In this document: positions 14,628-23,297 of the stretch, piece by piece
Position numbering within the stretch: the stretch's first letter is position 1
Layout of the letters: the number at the start of each line of letters is the position of its first letter
From: SVQP01 sp045594445
GTDB lineage: Bacteria; Bacillota; Clostridia; Oscillospirales; CAG-272
NCBI GenBank assembly: GCA_045594445.1
Contig: JAZNYL010000028.1
Location: forward strand, 1-31,290
DNA: 31,290 nt
Reading direction: 5' to 3'
Notes under the pieces: model-generated
The model's database searches: none
What the model saw: the letters and a program-made list of their open reading frames with translations, nothing else
Told to the model about the DNA's origin: nothing
Translations under genes and position numbers: made by a program

Positions 14628-17600
14628 TTACTCTGCGTCGGAGCCCTCGGTGGGAGCAGTTGCCTGCAGCTTGATTGCATGACCGCCGGTCAGGGTGATC
14701 ATCTTGATTGCCTGCAGCGAGAAGCTATGAGCCTCAACGGTCAGAACCTTATCCAGGTCGCCGTCTGCCAGAATCTTGACTCTCTTGCAGTCAGAATCAA
14801 TCAGCTTCTTCTCCTTGAGCACGTTGATATCAACCTTATCGCCGGTTTCAAAATGCTCGTTCAGAGTGCCTACGTTAACAGCACCCATCTTACCGGAAGC
14901 AGCCTCTGCTACGGTTGCTACCAGCTCAACTGCGTGAACTGCCTGTGCGTCGGACATCAGCTCGTCAACCTCAGCAGCTGCTACGTGCTCAACGATGTGG
15001 ATCTCTTCCTCAACGGGAGCAACTACAGCGTGATCCTCCATGATCTGTGCGTCGGTTACCTCTTCCTGCTCGGGAGCGGGCTCTTCTTCGGGAGCGGGGC
15101 TCTTCGGGAAGATCTTGTGGCCGTACAGAATGTACGCAACGATCAGGATTGCGATGAGAACCAGCAGGATGATCAGGAAGATCCACCAGCCGTTCTTATT
15201 GCCCTTGCCGCCTGCTACGTCGGTAGTAGACTCTTCATCGGTGGTGCCTTCACCGGGAACGGTGGTGCCTTCACCGGGAGCGGTAGTGCCTTCGCCGGGA
15301 GCGGTAGTGCCGTCGGGAGCGGTAGTGCCGTCGGGAGCAGTAGTGCCGTCGGGAGCGGTGGTGCCGTCGGGCTCGGTAGTGCCGTCGGGAGCGGTGGTGC
15401 CGTCAGGCTCAGTAGTGCCGTCGGGCTCGGTAGTGCCATCGGGAGCAGTGGTGCCATCGGGAGTGGTTTCATCGGGCTCGGTGGTCTGAGCAGGAGCTTC
15501 CTGTCCGCAGACGCACTTGCCATCGGTGAAGGTGTGCTCTTCGGTTTCTACGTATTCGCAAACCGAGCACTCACGCCAGTGCTTTGCATCGTCTTTCTCG
15601 TATGCACCGTAGGTATGCGCCTCGGTCTCGTGAGCCTCCTGGAATGCGTAATCGCGAGGATTCTGCTCAAACTGCTTGACAGGATCCACACCGGTCTTGG
15701 AACCGTACTTCCAGGATGCAACGTAGTGGCCTTCTGCCACGGGATCAGCGACTGCGGTAAATGCAGGAACGTCTGCTGCAGTCAGGGTGTCGCCGTTATC
15801 GGTGTTGATTTCAACAACCTTGATTTCATTGCCGTCCTTGTCCAGGAACTTAACCGTGAACATGAACTGCTCGTAGTTGATTGCGTAGTAAGAGAAGTGA
15901 GAGGTGGTGAAGTTCAGTTCGGTCTCACTCTCAGTAGCAGTCAGCTTCTCAACAGCGGTGCCGTTGAGGTAGTAAACGTAGCCGTGGAATCTGTGGGATT
16001 CCTCGAAAGGAACGGTTACGGTTGCCTTGCCGCCGTTCGCACCGTCAAATGCGGAACCGATCAGGTCAAAGCTGTATACTGCGTAGTAGTCCTCGAAGGT
16101 GGGGCAATCATCCTCTGCAGCGATCAGAGAAGATACTGCAATGGTGATCTCATCCTCGGTTGCGTTGTCCTTGATGTTGAGCAGCGCCTTGTTGTCCAGC
16201 AGAATGGTAACAGCGTGTGCACCCTCTACTTCTTCCTCAGCGTGAGCAACTACCTTCAGAGCAACCTCGGGATGACCCTCTGCCAGCTCAAACAGAATTG
16301 CGGGAATGATCTCGGAAGCGGTTACGCGGCTGCCGGACTGAACGTACTCATTCAGGACCAGCGTGTAAACGTTGCCTTCGCGAGAGAGATTAGTGTTCTC
16401 TTCAAAGTGAGAAACTGCGGTGAACTTTGCATGGTAATCGGTGTGTGCGGTAGCGTAGCTCAGTGCAGTACCGTTAGCCTGATACCAACCGTCAAATTCG
16501 TATCTGTAATCCAGATCCATTGCCTTGGTGGGTGCGGTGGGAGTAGCGGGAGCGACACCGTAAGGAGTCTTGATGCTGCTGACCAGCGTGTCATCCACGT
16601 AGAAGTTGATGTTTGCGGTATATACGGCTACGTAGGTTGCGTCACCGGTAACTGCAGGCAGTGTCAGGCCAAAGCCCTGCCAACCCTCAAAGTTCAGGTG
16701 AGCAAGCGTTGCGTCGTAGGAAGGAATCTCACCGTACAGATACTGACCGTAGTAAAGCTGGCCGAGAATATCAAAGGTAATGATGTAGGTTCTTGCGGTT
16801 GCTTTGTAAACGGCAGTGTAGGTTGCTTCGCCGGAAACTACGGGAAGCTCAGCGGTGTACAGAGTGTCCTCTGCATCTGCCCAACCAAGGAACGTATAAA
16901 CGGTGGTCTCGGTTGCAGCCTTTGCGGGAGCATCGTAAGGATATGCGGGAACGGAATCGTATGCGAAGGGACCTGCATACAGAACGTCGCCGTTATCATC
17001 CTTAAAGGTGATGGTGTATTCGTTGGGAATATACTTAGCGGTCAGAACGGTATCCTCACCGGGCATGGTGGTCAGCTCTTCGTCGAATTCGTTGATCCAA
17101 ACGAGCGTGTAGCCTTCCTTCTCAGCGTCGGTTACGTAAGGAGCGAGCTCTGCACCGTAAGGCAGGAAGCCCTCAAATACTACCTGATCCTCTACCTTAT
17201 AGGTGACGGAGTACAGGTCGGTCACGTGCAGGATCACGGATACGTCGGAGTTGATCTCGCGAGTGGGAACGTAATCGCCCAGCACAACGCTGATGCCGTA
17301 TGCCTTGATCTCTACCTTGTCAAGAATCTTCTTGAGCCATGCACCGGGGTTATAGGTCTTATTGAATGCAAAGCTGAATTCGCCGTCGCCCTTATAGGTG
17401 TCGGTCAGCTTGGTATCCTGGAACTTTGCGGGGATCTTGTTGTATACCAGATCGATCAGATCGAAGGTGTACGCGTACAGATCCTTTGCCTTGGCGGAAT
17501 CGGGCATCTTATCCTGATACTTACCCAAAGCATCTGCCAGAGTCTCAACAAGCTCCTGTGCACGGGTGGTGCTGATACCGAACTTGGTAGCAACGCGGGA

Positions 17601-19763
17601 AACAACGTTCTCAACGTATGCGTTGTTTGCCAGAGCGTCCATCTTCTTGAGCTGAACGATGATCATCAGATCGTCGTAGGAAACCAGCTGAGTCAGCTCG
17701 TAAACAGACTTGAAGGTCAGGGATGCTTCCTTACCGGAAACGGATACGGGAACCTTATCGATCAGAATATTACCATATTCCTTAACCAGATCGAAAGCAG
17801 GACGCAGCTCTTCAATTCTCTCGATCAGAGCCTGCTCCTTATCGGTAGCTGCGGGAAGTTCGTCAAGCAGAGCCTCAACCAGAGCATTGAACTCGTCAAA
17901 GTCGAGCAGATCGAACAGATCCATCAGCTCGCCAACGGTTGCGCACTCGCTGATGCCTGCAACGATGGTCTGCTTGGTCTCTTCGGAAACGGAGGTGCTG
18001 TTGAGAGCCTTAGTCAGCGTCTTGGTGAACGCTGCGGGAACGAAGATCTCAACGTGCAGGTCGCCGTTGGTGTCCAGAACGTAATCGGATGCGGTAATGA
18101 TCGCATCGGCAGCCTTGCGGACCAGATCCAGATTGCCCTTCAGAGCGATCTGCAGCTCAACGTCAAAGTCAGCCTTGCCGTCAGCACCCAGGGTGATATC
18201 GTAAGCACCGATCACACCGTCGTCGCCCACGTTAGCCACGTCGGAGGGAGTGATGGGATTGCCAACGATTGCCTTCTTCAGGCCGCTTACGGAAACGATC
18301 TCGCCGTAGTTGCCTGCCTGAACGGTGTTCAGAAGCTCTACGAGCTGGGATGCGCCGTAGCCGTCGATAGCAAAGACCTCGTAGCCGTCGATTGCGATGG
18401 TGTTGGTCTTGCTGTTATACATCTCCATAGCAGAGGTCTGTACAAAGGCCATGATGGCTTCCTTGTATGCGCTCTGCACGTTGCCGCCTCTGACGTCGCT
18501 CAGAACGTCACGGAGAATGTCCTCATAGTTGCTTGCGGTAACGTTGACGTACAGAGTAGCAACGCCGTTCGCATAGGTCATTTCGTATTCGCCATAGTTC
18601 ATGGGCAGGCTGTTGATCTCATCCACGATGGTCTCAACGATATCAACAGTCTTACCGTAAATGGTAACGTCATGATCGGGCATGAGCACGTAGGTCATAT
18701 CCCAGGATACGTACTTACCTGCGCTGATGCCGCTGACGGTGGGCTGCGAGATCAGCTTCATGTAGTCGCACTTTGTGGAAGCAACGTCTCTGCCATCCAG
18801 ATTCCAGGTTACGTAAGTAGGATCGGGCTCAACGTAAGCATCGCCCAGCTCTGCCTTTTCCTGCTCAACCTTCTGCTGATGGTTGATGGATTCCTTCAGG
18901 TCTTCTATGGATGCGCCGTTCTGAACAGCGTCCACAACCTCGTCAATGCTGCCGAAGTACTCTTCAACAGCCTTGCCGCTGGTCAGCAGGTCGGACCAAC
19001 CCTTGGACTTTTCCGCTCTGTCGTACTGAGCAGTCCAGGTGTCGCCGTCAACGGACCATTCTCTGAAGGTGTAGGTGTAGTTGGTATCCTCGGGCTTTGC
19101 TTTATCCAGCGCGTCTGCAAATGCCTGTGCAGCTGGCAGATCAGCGAACTTTTCCACAAACGTACCCTTTGCGGTAACAAAGGTTACGGACAGAGCGCCG
19201 GTGGCAGCAGTGTTCTCAACGGTGAAAACTGCAGTATAGGTAGCGTCTGCCTTGGCGGGAAGAACTACGGGAGTCCAGCTCTGGAATACGTAGGTGTAAT
19301 CACCGACGGAGGTGCTGAGAGCAGCCAGATCGCCGGGGAATACGGGGGTTTCGCCATAAGGAACGTTTTCGGAAACAATTTCCGAGCCGTTCACGATCCA
19401 AGTGATGGTAAACGTATCCTTGAATACGTTCTCGATCACTGCGTTCATGTTATCCAGCGTTTTGTTTTCTTCGCCTTCTGCTCCGCTGCTGCCTGCCAGG
19501 TTGTCAGCGGATTCTTTAAAGCTTTCGTCGTTGTTGTACTTTTCCTCGACGTATTCTTGCATCTTCTCTGCAGCCTTGGGGTCATCCTTGACCTCATTAT
19601 ACTGCTGAAGCATATCCATCAGGAAACCGAGATCGGTTCCGGACAGAGAAGAAATGTCGGGGATTTCAGCAGCGAACGTGGGAACCGTGATTACAGAGGC
19701 CAGCATTGCAAGGCAAAGCAATGCAACAAGTACTCTGCAACCGAGTTTTGCGGTTTGCTTCAT
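14628..19763 (-). CDS. Giant membrane-anchored surface protein with uL15-like cytoplasmic tail
   Basis: This 1711-residue protein has a signal peptide (residues 1-31, ending near TFAAE). Beta-rich repeats similar to the Listeria-Bacteroides (InlB B) type follow at about 116-255 and 850-1115 (ITFKDDNGDVLYAG, FLGWADA, ATYTAVY patterns). Between them is a long alpha/beta region without a recognised family. A Cys/His cluster (HWRECSVCEY ... CVCG) lies at about 1391-1420. A PDGTT[AE] linker spans about 1430-1510, and one transmembrane helix spans about 1526-1548. The end, 1627-1701, closely resembles the C-terminal half of ribosomal protein uL15 (NVGTLN..FE.G..V, LK...LI, VKIL.DGDL.K.LTV.AH.FS, GG). 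It would lie in the cytoplasm. GGAGGA precedes the ATG; a consensus promoter lies 150 bp upstream. An adhesin-like or cell-surface structural role is likely; the tail's role is unknown. Confidence 0.88.
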   Translation of the reverse strand: MKQTAKLGCRVLVALLCLAMLASVITVPTFAAEIPDISSLSGTDLGFLMDMLQQYNEVKDDPKAAEKMQEYVEEKYNNDESFKESADNLAGSSGAEGEENKTLDNMNAVIENVFKDTFTITWIVNGSEIVSENVPYGETPVFPGDLAALSTSVGDYTYVFQSWTPVVLPAKADATYTAVFTVENTAATGALSVTFVTAKGTFVEKFADLPAAQAFADALDKAKPEDTNYTYTFREWSVDGDTWTAQYDRAEKSKGWSDLLTSGKAVEEYFGSIDEVVDAVQNGASIEDLKESINHQQKVEQEKAELGDAYVEPDPTYVTWNLDGRDVASTKCDYMKLISQPTVSGISAGKYVSWDMTYVLMPDHDVTIYGKTVDIVETIVDEINSLPMNYGEYEMTYANGVATLYVNVTASNYEDILRDVLSDVRGGNVQSAYKEAIMAFVQTSAMEMYNSKTNTIAIDGYEVFAIDGYGASQLVELLNTVQAGNYGEIVSVSGLKKAIVGNPITPSDVANVGDDGVIGAYDITLGADGKADFDVELQIALKGNLDLVRKAADAIITASDYVLDTNGDLHVEIFVPAAFTKTLTKALNSTSVSEETKQTIVAGISECATVGELMDLFDLLDFDEFNALVEALLDELPAATDKEQALIERIEELRPAFDLVKEYGNILIDKVPVSVSGKEASLTFKSVYELTQLVSYDDLMIIVQLKKMDALANNAYVENVVSRVATKFGISTTRAQELVETLADALGKYQDKMPDSAKAKDLYAYTFDLIDLVYNKIPAKFQDTKLTDTYKGDGEFSFAFNKTYNPGAWLKKILDKVEIKAYGISVVLGDYVPTREINSDVSVILHVTDLYSVTYKVEDQVVFEGFLPYGAELAPYVTDAEKEGYTLVWINEFDEELTTMPGEDTVLTAKYIPNEYTITFKDDNGDVLYAGPFAYDSVPAYPYDAPAKAATETTVYTFLGWADAEDTLYTAELPVVSGEATYTAVYKATARTYIITFDILGQLYYGQYLYGEIPSYDATLAHLNFEGWQGFGLTLPAVTGDATYVAVYTANINFYVDDTLVSSIKTPYGVAPATPTAPTKAMDLDYRYEFDGWYQANGTALSYATAHTDYHAKFTAVSHFEENTNLSREGNVYTLVLNEYVQSGSRVTASEIIPAILFELAEGHPEVALKVVAHAEEEVEGAHAVTILLDNKALLNIKDNATEDEITIAVSSLIAAEDDCPTFEDYYAVYSFDLIGSAFDGANGGKATVTVPFEESHRFHGYVYYLNGTAVEKLTATESETELNFTTSHFSYYAINYEQFMFTVKFLDKDGNEIKVVEINTDNGDTLTAADVPAFTAVADPVAEGHYVASWKYGSKTGVDPVKQFEQNPRDYAFQEAHETEAHTYGAYEKDDAKHWRECSVCEYVETEEHTFTDGKCVCGQEAPAQTTEPDETTPDGTTAPDGTTEPDGTTEPDGTTAPDGTTEPDGTTAPDGTTAPDGTTAPDGTTAPGEGTTAPGEGTTVPGEGTTDEESTTDVAGGKGNKNGWWIFLIILLVLIAILIVAYILYGHKIFPKSPAPEEEPAPEQEEVTDAQIMEDHAVVAPVEEEIHIVEHVAAAEVDELMSDAQAVHAVELVATVAEAASGKMGAVNVGTLNEHFETGDKVDINVLKEKKLIDSDCKRVKILADGDLDKVLTVEAHSFSLQAIKMITLTGGHAIKLQATAPTEGSDAE
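15234..15475. repeat. 18-bp tandem minisatellite coding for PDGTT linker
   Basis: About a dozen near-perfect units of 18 bp (consensus GGTAGTGCCGTCGGGAGC on the plus strand) run through the linker of the surface protein, with three 21-bp variants (GEGTTAP units) at the left end. Each unit encodes PDGTTA or PDGTTE. Such in-frame repeats can change copy number by slippage without breaking the reading frame. Confidence 0.9.
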
Positions 19764-19912
19764 TGGTCTTTCCTCCGAATAAAAAGATTTTTAAGACTTG
19801 GGATATAAATACCCCTGCCGGTTGGCCGGCTCGGGCGCCTTAACATTATAATGTATGCATGGCAGTCGGTATACCTGCAAATAAACATAGTAAGCCCACT
19901 CCCCTACAATAT
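19764..19912 (-). other. 5' leader of the giant surface-protein gene
   Basis: The predicted leader of about 148 nt contains the hairpin GCCGG/CCGGC (about 19820-19834), an imperfect GGGGTATTTATATCCC dyad nearer the gene, and a palindromic ACATTATAATGT with a TATAAT that could be a second, weaker -10 box. No known riboswitch was recognised. Confidence 0.4.
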
Positions 19913-19916
19913 GAGC

Positions 19917-19945
19917 ATTATATCACATTTTTTCCCAATTGTCAA
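19917..19945 (-). promoter_or_regulatory. Consensus promoter of the giant surface-protein gene
   Basis: On the minus strand TTGACA (19940-19945), a 17-nt spacer and TATAAT (19917-19922) match the sigma-A consensus perfectly, consistent with an abundant surface protein. Confidence 0.87.
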
Positions 19946-20333
19946 GAAACAACGCTTCATATTATTTATTTCATGCAGAATTCACCTTGCGGCGCTCCCC
20001 GGATCGACACCAAGCACGTTTTTTTGTCAATTTAGCCATTTTTTTCGCACATTATACAAACTTTTTGCCCAATTGTTACATATTTGTGACACATGTATCA
20101 TTTCGCGAAATTGCGTTGTTCCGCCGAAAATGACTTGTTCATATTTTTTTTACAATTAGCCACAAGCACTCCCGACAAACGAACAGCCACACAAAAAGCC
20201 CCAGGACCTCGGCCGCTTTTCATCTCATACGCGCCGTCTGTCCAAACGCTTCTCTTACGCGACGGTCTATTCTTTGTTTATTATTCTATCATTTGTTAAT
20301 TTTGCGTATCGCTTATTGAACACCCAAAAAAGA
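19946..20333. other. AT-rich intergenic stretch without a supported gene
   Basis: About 390 bp with T-rich tracts and only short open frames that lack ribosome binding sites and any recognisable product. No inverted repeats or RNA motif stood out. It probably holds upstream promoter DNA of the surface-protein gene and spacer. Confidence 0.5.
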
Positions 20334-20373
20334 ATCAAAAAAGCCCGTGCATCCGGGTTAAGGATGCACGGGC
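20334..20373 (-). terminator. Terminator of the CBM9-like secreted protein gene
   Basis: A perfect 12-bp stem (GCCCGTGCATCC / GGATGCACGGGC, 7-nt loop) is followed by six T on the minus strand, 50 bp behind the stop codon. Confidence 0.93.
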
Positions 20374-20423
20374 AAGTGCACTATGTATCAAGGATCAATC
20401 GATCCTTTGGCCACTAAGGAGAA

Positions 20424-21539
20424 TCAGTCCTTCTTCTTAGCAACTACGCAAGCACCCAGAGCAAGAACTGCTACGATTGCGCCAGCGCCAACGATACCGC
20501 CGCAGCCGCCTTCCTTAGCGGGAGCCTCGGTGGTCTGCTCGTCCGCAGGAGCGTCGGTTGCAGGAGCATCGGTTGCGGGAGCCTCGGTCTTGGGAGCCTC
20601 GGTCTTAGCCTCGGTCTCGGGAGCCTCGGTGGGAGCCTCGGTGGGAGCCTCGGTGGACTCAACGGTGATAGCGGTCATGCCATCCAGAGTCAGAGTCATA
20701 CCTGCGTTCTCGGGATACCAGCCGTCGCCGCCGGACAGAGCGCCCAGAGCGTTGGAGGTGCCCCATGCGCCAACGATACCTGCATCGGAGCCGTCCTCGT
20801 TAGAGTCGTGATCCAGGTAGCAAACCAGCATGTTCAGAGAAACCTTGTCTTCGCCGCCGGTCCATGCGGGAACTTCCTCTTCACCGATGATCAGCTTGTT
20901 GGAGATGTCGTTGTACAGGGTCTGCCAGGAAATAGCGAACTCGGCATACCAGCCGGAGCCGTCCTCTGCCTTCTTGGTAGCGCCCTTAACAAGGCCTTCT
21001 CTCCACTCGTCTTCATCGTCGGAAGCCATGGTGTAGTCTATGGTAGAAGCGGTGTCGCCCTCGATGCACTGAACAGTGATATCAACGGTGCCGTCTTCCT
21101 GCAGACCGAAGGAATAGAATACTGCTCTACCGAAAGCTTCGGTAGCTGCTGCCCAGCCGTTGAAGTCGAGCTGGATCTGGAATGCGTCCTTATCGTACGC
21201 ACCGTCAGAAGAATACTGAACGTCGGGGTCATTGATCTTGAACGCGATGTACAAGAATTCAGCGTCTGCGCTGAACCACAGGTTGATGGACCAGTCGTCC
21301 TTGACTTCGCCAACCCAAGCATCCAGGTTGTACTTATCGATGTCGTATCTCTGGAAACCGCCGTTCTGCCAGTCAGAAACGTCGCCGTCAAGAGTGATCT
21401 GAGTAGCCAGATCTTCTACGTACTCTGCCTTAACTTCGCCAAAAGCGTTCCATTCGGACTCGTCAACAGCGTTAACGGTCAGAGCGCCCAGAGAAGCCAG
21501 CATAGCTGCTACTACGAGCATTGCAAAAAACTTCTTCAT
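20424..21539 (-). CDS. Secreted, anchored protein with CBM9/DOMON-like domain
   Basis: This 371-residue protein has a signal peptide (residues 1-24, ending LTVNA). Its domain at about 40-275 has the pattern of family 9 carbohydrate-binding-like modules: ITLDGDVSDWQ, a hydrophobic strand INLWFSADAEFLYIAFKIND, and KDAFQIQLDFNG. A TEAP/ATDAP linker of about 50 residues follows. The C-terminal tail is GGCGG, a hydrophobic stretch of about 18 residues and KKKD, a membrane anchor seen in clostridial surface proteins. No catalytic domain is present, so it probably binds a polysaccharide, wall glycan or haem-like ligand at the surface. The ATG at 21539 is preceded by GGAGGAA; an in-frame ATG 5 codons upstream overlaps that site and is rejected. 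Confidence 0.82.
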   Translation of the reverse strand: MKKFFAMLVVAAMLASLGALTVNAVDESEWNAFGEVKAEYVEDLATQITLDGDVSDWQNGGFQRYDIDKYNLDAWVGEVKDDWSINLWFSADAEFLYIAFKINDPDVQYSSDGAYDKDAFQIQLDFNGWAAATEAFGRAVFYSFGLQEDGTVDITVQCIEGDTASTIDYTMASDDEDEWREGLVKGATKKAEDGSGWYAEFAISWQTLYNDISNKLIIGEEEVPAWTGGEDKVSLNMLVCYLDHDSNEDGSDAGIVGAWGTSNALGALSGGDGWYPENAGMTLTLDGMTAITVESTEAPTEAPTEAPETEAKTEAPKTEAPATDAPATDAPADEQTTEAPAKEGGCGGIVGAGAIVAVLALGACVVAKKKD

Positions 21540-21627
21540 TAGAAATTCCTCCATAAGATTATTTTTTGTAAACCGCTTCGCCGCGGTTGATTACCTTACT
21601 ATAGTACAGAGATAATATGACCGCATT

Positions 21628-21656
21628 ATGGACTATTTGTTAACTGTTTGTAACCT
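21628..21656 (-). promoter_or_regulatory. Possible promoter of the CBM9-like protein gene
   Basis: On the minus strand TTACAA, 17 nt and CATAAT give a moderate sigma-A match in the 187-bp gap. Downstream, near 21572-21589, an AACCGC/GCGGTT hairpin lies in the leader. Other AT-rich hexamers nearby (TATTAT, TACTAT) could serve instead, so the assignment is weak. Confidence 0.35.
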
Positions 21657-21726
21657 TGGTGGCATTTTTTGTGCGCATCGGTATACTTGACCAAACTGTG
21701 AGTTGGAATTTTGTGCACTTTGCCAA

Positions 21727-23277
21727 TCAGTTCTCAAACACCAGTTGAAGTGGCGTTTTGAGCAGCGTTTCCTTGTCCAGCCAAGTGCTCGTGCAAAGTG
21801 GGATCAGATCGCAGTACCCGTCACGCATGACGCGGTTTTTAAACGGCGTCGGATCAGCAGCCTTGCCAAGCATCAGGTCTCCCAGCATCAGCACGTATCT
21901 GCCCTCGCCGACAGCAGGCTTCTCCTTTTGCACGTGCAGCTCCTCGCTAATTTCCACCACGCCGTTCGCATCGGGTGCATAGGTGCAAAGTCCCTTACCG
22001 GGCAAGTAAACCGCAAGTTCAACGCCCGCGCGCTCACCGCTGACAGTATATGTTGCACGGCAGGCGTAAGGATACTCGGTTTTGCAGCAAACGTGTACTT
22101 TTTTGCCCGAAACGACCAGCTCCGCCTCGGAATCGGTCATGTACGGCACGACAATCGTACCATCTTTTATCATGTACGCGTAACGCGCGCACGAGGAAAG
22201 CCCTTCGCCGCCGCGCATCGAGCAACACCACCATGCCTCGTAGTCGGGGGCGGTCAGCACGCCGTCGGTCGCGCAGGAGTCGCAGCCAAAGCCGCCATTG
22301 CTTCTTTGGGTGCGCAGCATGCCGTTATACAGAATGCGGTTGATGATGGGCAGATATTTCTCATCACCGGTTGCCGCGTACAGCTGCGAGGCCACCATAA
22401 AGGAGTCCACAATGGCGCAAGGCTCGGTCCACTCGGGGCGCAGGAACCAGTTCTGATTTTCGTAATTGACGGTCATACCGTGCGCCAGGTACAAATCAAA
22501 GATGTGCTTGGCCGCCTCAAGATATTTTTCCTTACCTTCGGCAAAATACATGCGCAGAATGCCGCGCGTTGCGGTCAGCGTGGCGTGCGTCTGCAGCTTC
22601 ATGCCCACGGGATCAAGCGAGAGGAACTTATCGATCATCTCCTCAAGCATTTCGCCAAGCTTCTGCTTCAGCGGTGACTCGGGATAGACGCAGTACACAT
22701 GGGAAAGGCCGTCCAACGGGATATACGCGCAGCCCGTATCGGTAGAAAGATGCCAGTTGCCGCTGGTAGCAAACACGTGCCCCGATGCAGCACCGCCTCC
22801 CGTACGCAGCGCGGGGTCGGTGGGATACTCGCGATAGGTCTCGCGTAAGGGCAAGAACAGATTGGAGACCACGCCCTCGATCAGAAACAGCGTGACGTCC
22901 GATTTTCTGTATTCATAATAGGAACAAAGCGCGCGCAAAAGCCAGCCGTGGCCGGAGAGCTGCTGCTCGTCCGCCTGCGGGTGCGGCAGCTTACGGCCAA
23001 GAAAGCCGTTGCCGTTCAAGGCTTTTGCAAGCTGCTCCATGGCAGCATCCAGGGCGGCAGGCTCGCGCCCGGTCGCCATAGCGGTCAGCGTTTGCGAGAG
23101 CATCGCTCTACCTTCCCAGTCGCCCGGCCAGGTGTCGATAGATTGGCTTTCGAACACCAGCGGAGGCACGTACATGTCAGATTCCAGGCGAGAGATCTGT
23201 CGCGCAAGTCTTTCGGCAATCTCGCCATTCTGACGAACGGTACCGTGGGGTGCGAATTGAAGCACGGAATGTTTCAT
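21727..23277 (-). CDS. GH127/DUF1680-like glycosidase, cytoplasmic
   Basis: This 516-residue protein resembles the alpha/alpha-barrel of DUF1680/GH127-type enzymes (beta-L-arabinofuranosidase group). The segment TEPCAIVDSFMVASQLYAATGDEKYL, followed by NRILYNGML, corresponds to the family's E.C plus ...LTGD.KY...RILYNG. EAWWCCSMRGGEGLSSCARYAYM corresponds to the CC motif, where family members use cysteines and a glutamate to bind zinc, one cysteine being the nucleophile. Flanking sequence is divergent, so the exact sugar is uncertain. There is no signal peptide, so it should act on imported oligosaccharides. AGGAGGG precedes the ATG. It is last in an operon 20 bp behind the HAD phosphatase gene. 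No clear terminator was seen behind it. Confidence 0.72.
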   Translation of the reverse strand: MKHSVLQFAPHGTVRQNGEIAERLARQISRLESDMYVPPLVFESQSIDTWPGDWEGRAMLSQTLTAMATGREPAALDAAMEQLAKALNGNGFLGRKLPHPQADEQQLSGHGWLLRALCSYYEYRKSDVTLFLIEGVVSNLFLPLRETYREYPTDPALRTGGGAASGHVFATSGNWHLSTDTGCAYIPLDGLSHVYCVYPESPLKQKLGEMLEEMIDKFLSLDPVGMKLQTHATLTATRGILRMYFAEGKEKYLEAAKHIFDLYLAHGMTVNYENQNWFLRPEWTEPCAIVDSFMVASQLYAATGDEKYLPIINRILYNGMLRTQRSNGGFGCDSCATDGVLTAPDYEAWWCCSMRGGEGLSSCARYAYMIKDGTIVVPYMTDSEAELVVSGKKVHVCCKTEYPYACRATYTVSGERAGVELAVYLPGKGLCTYAPDANGVVEISEELHVQKEKPAVGEGRYVLMLGDLMLGKAADPTPFKNRVMRDGYCDLIPLCTSTWLDKETLLKTPLQLVFEN

Positions 23278-23297
23278 AGAGCCCTCCTATAACTTAA

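Noticed and set aside
14628..14880. Separate ribosomal protein L15 gene
   Set aside because: There is no start or ribosome binding site for an independent gene, and the N-terminal rRNA-binding half is missing. The segment continues in frame from the transmembrane surface protein.
15234..15475. Short regular repeats considered as a CRISPR array
   Set aside because: Units are contiguous 18-mers without spacers and keep a reading frame coding for PDGTT; this is a coding minisatellite.
14679..19808. Uninterrupted 1709-codon open frame on the plus strand, antisense to the giant surface protein
   Set aside because: It mirrors the sense gene almost end to end, has no ribosome binding site, and encodes a Cys/Gly/Val-rich product without domains. 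The absence of stops follows from codon use and repeats of the sense gene, which has signal peptide, domains, promoter and terminator.
19764..19912. Riboswitch (for example c-di-GMP) in the leader of the giant surface protein
   Set aside because: GC hairpins are present, but the conserved core of known classes was not recognisable.
19851..20299. Small plus-strand open frames in the AT-rich gap
   Set aside because: No ribosome binding sites, Phe/Ser/Thr-rich low-complexity products, and overlap with the minus-strand promoter.
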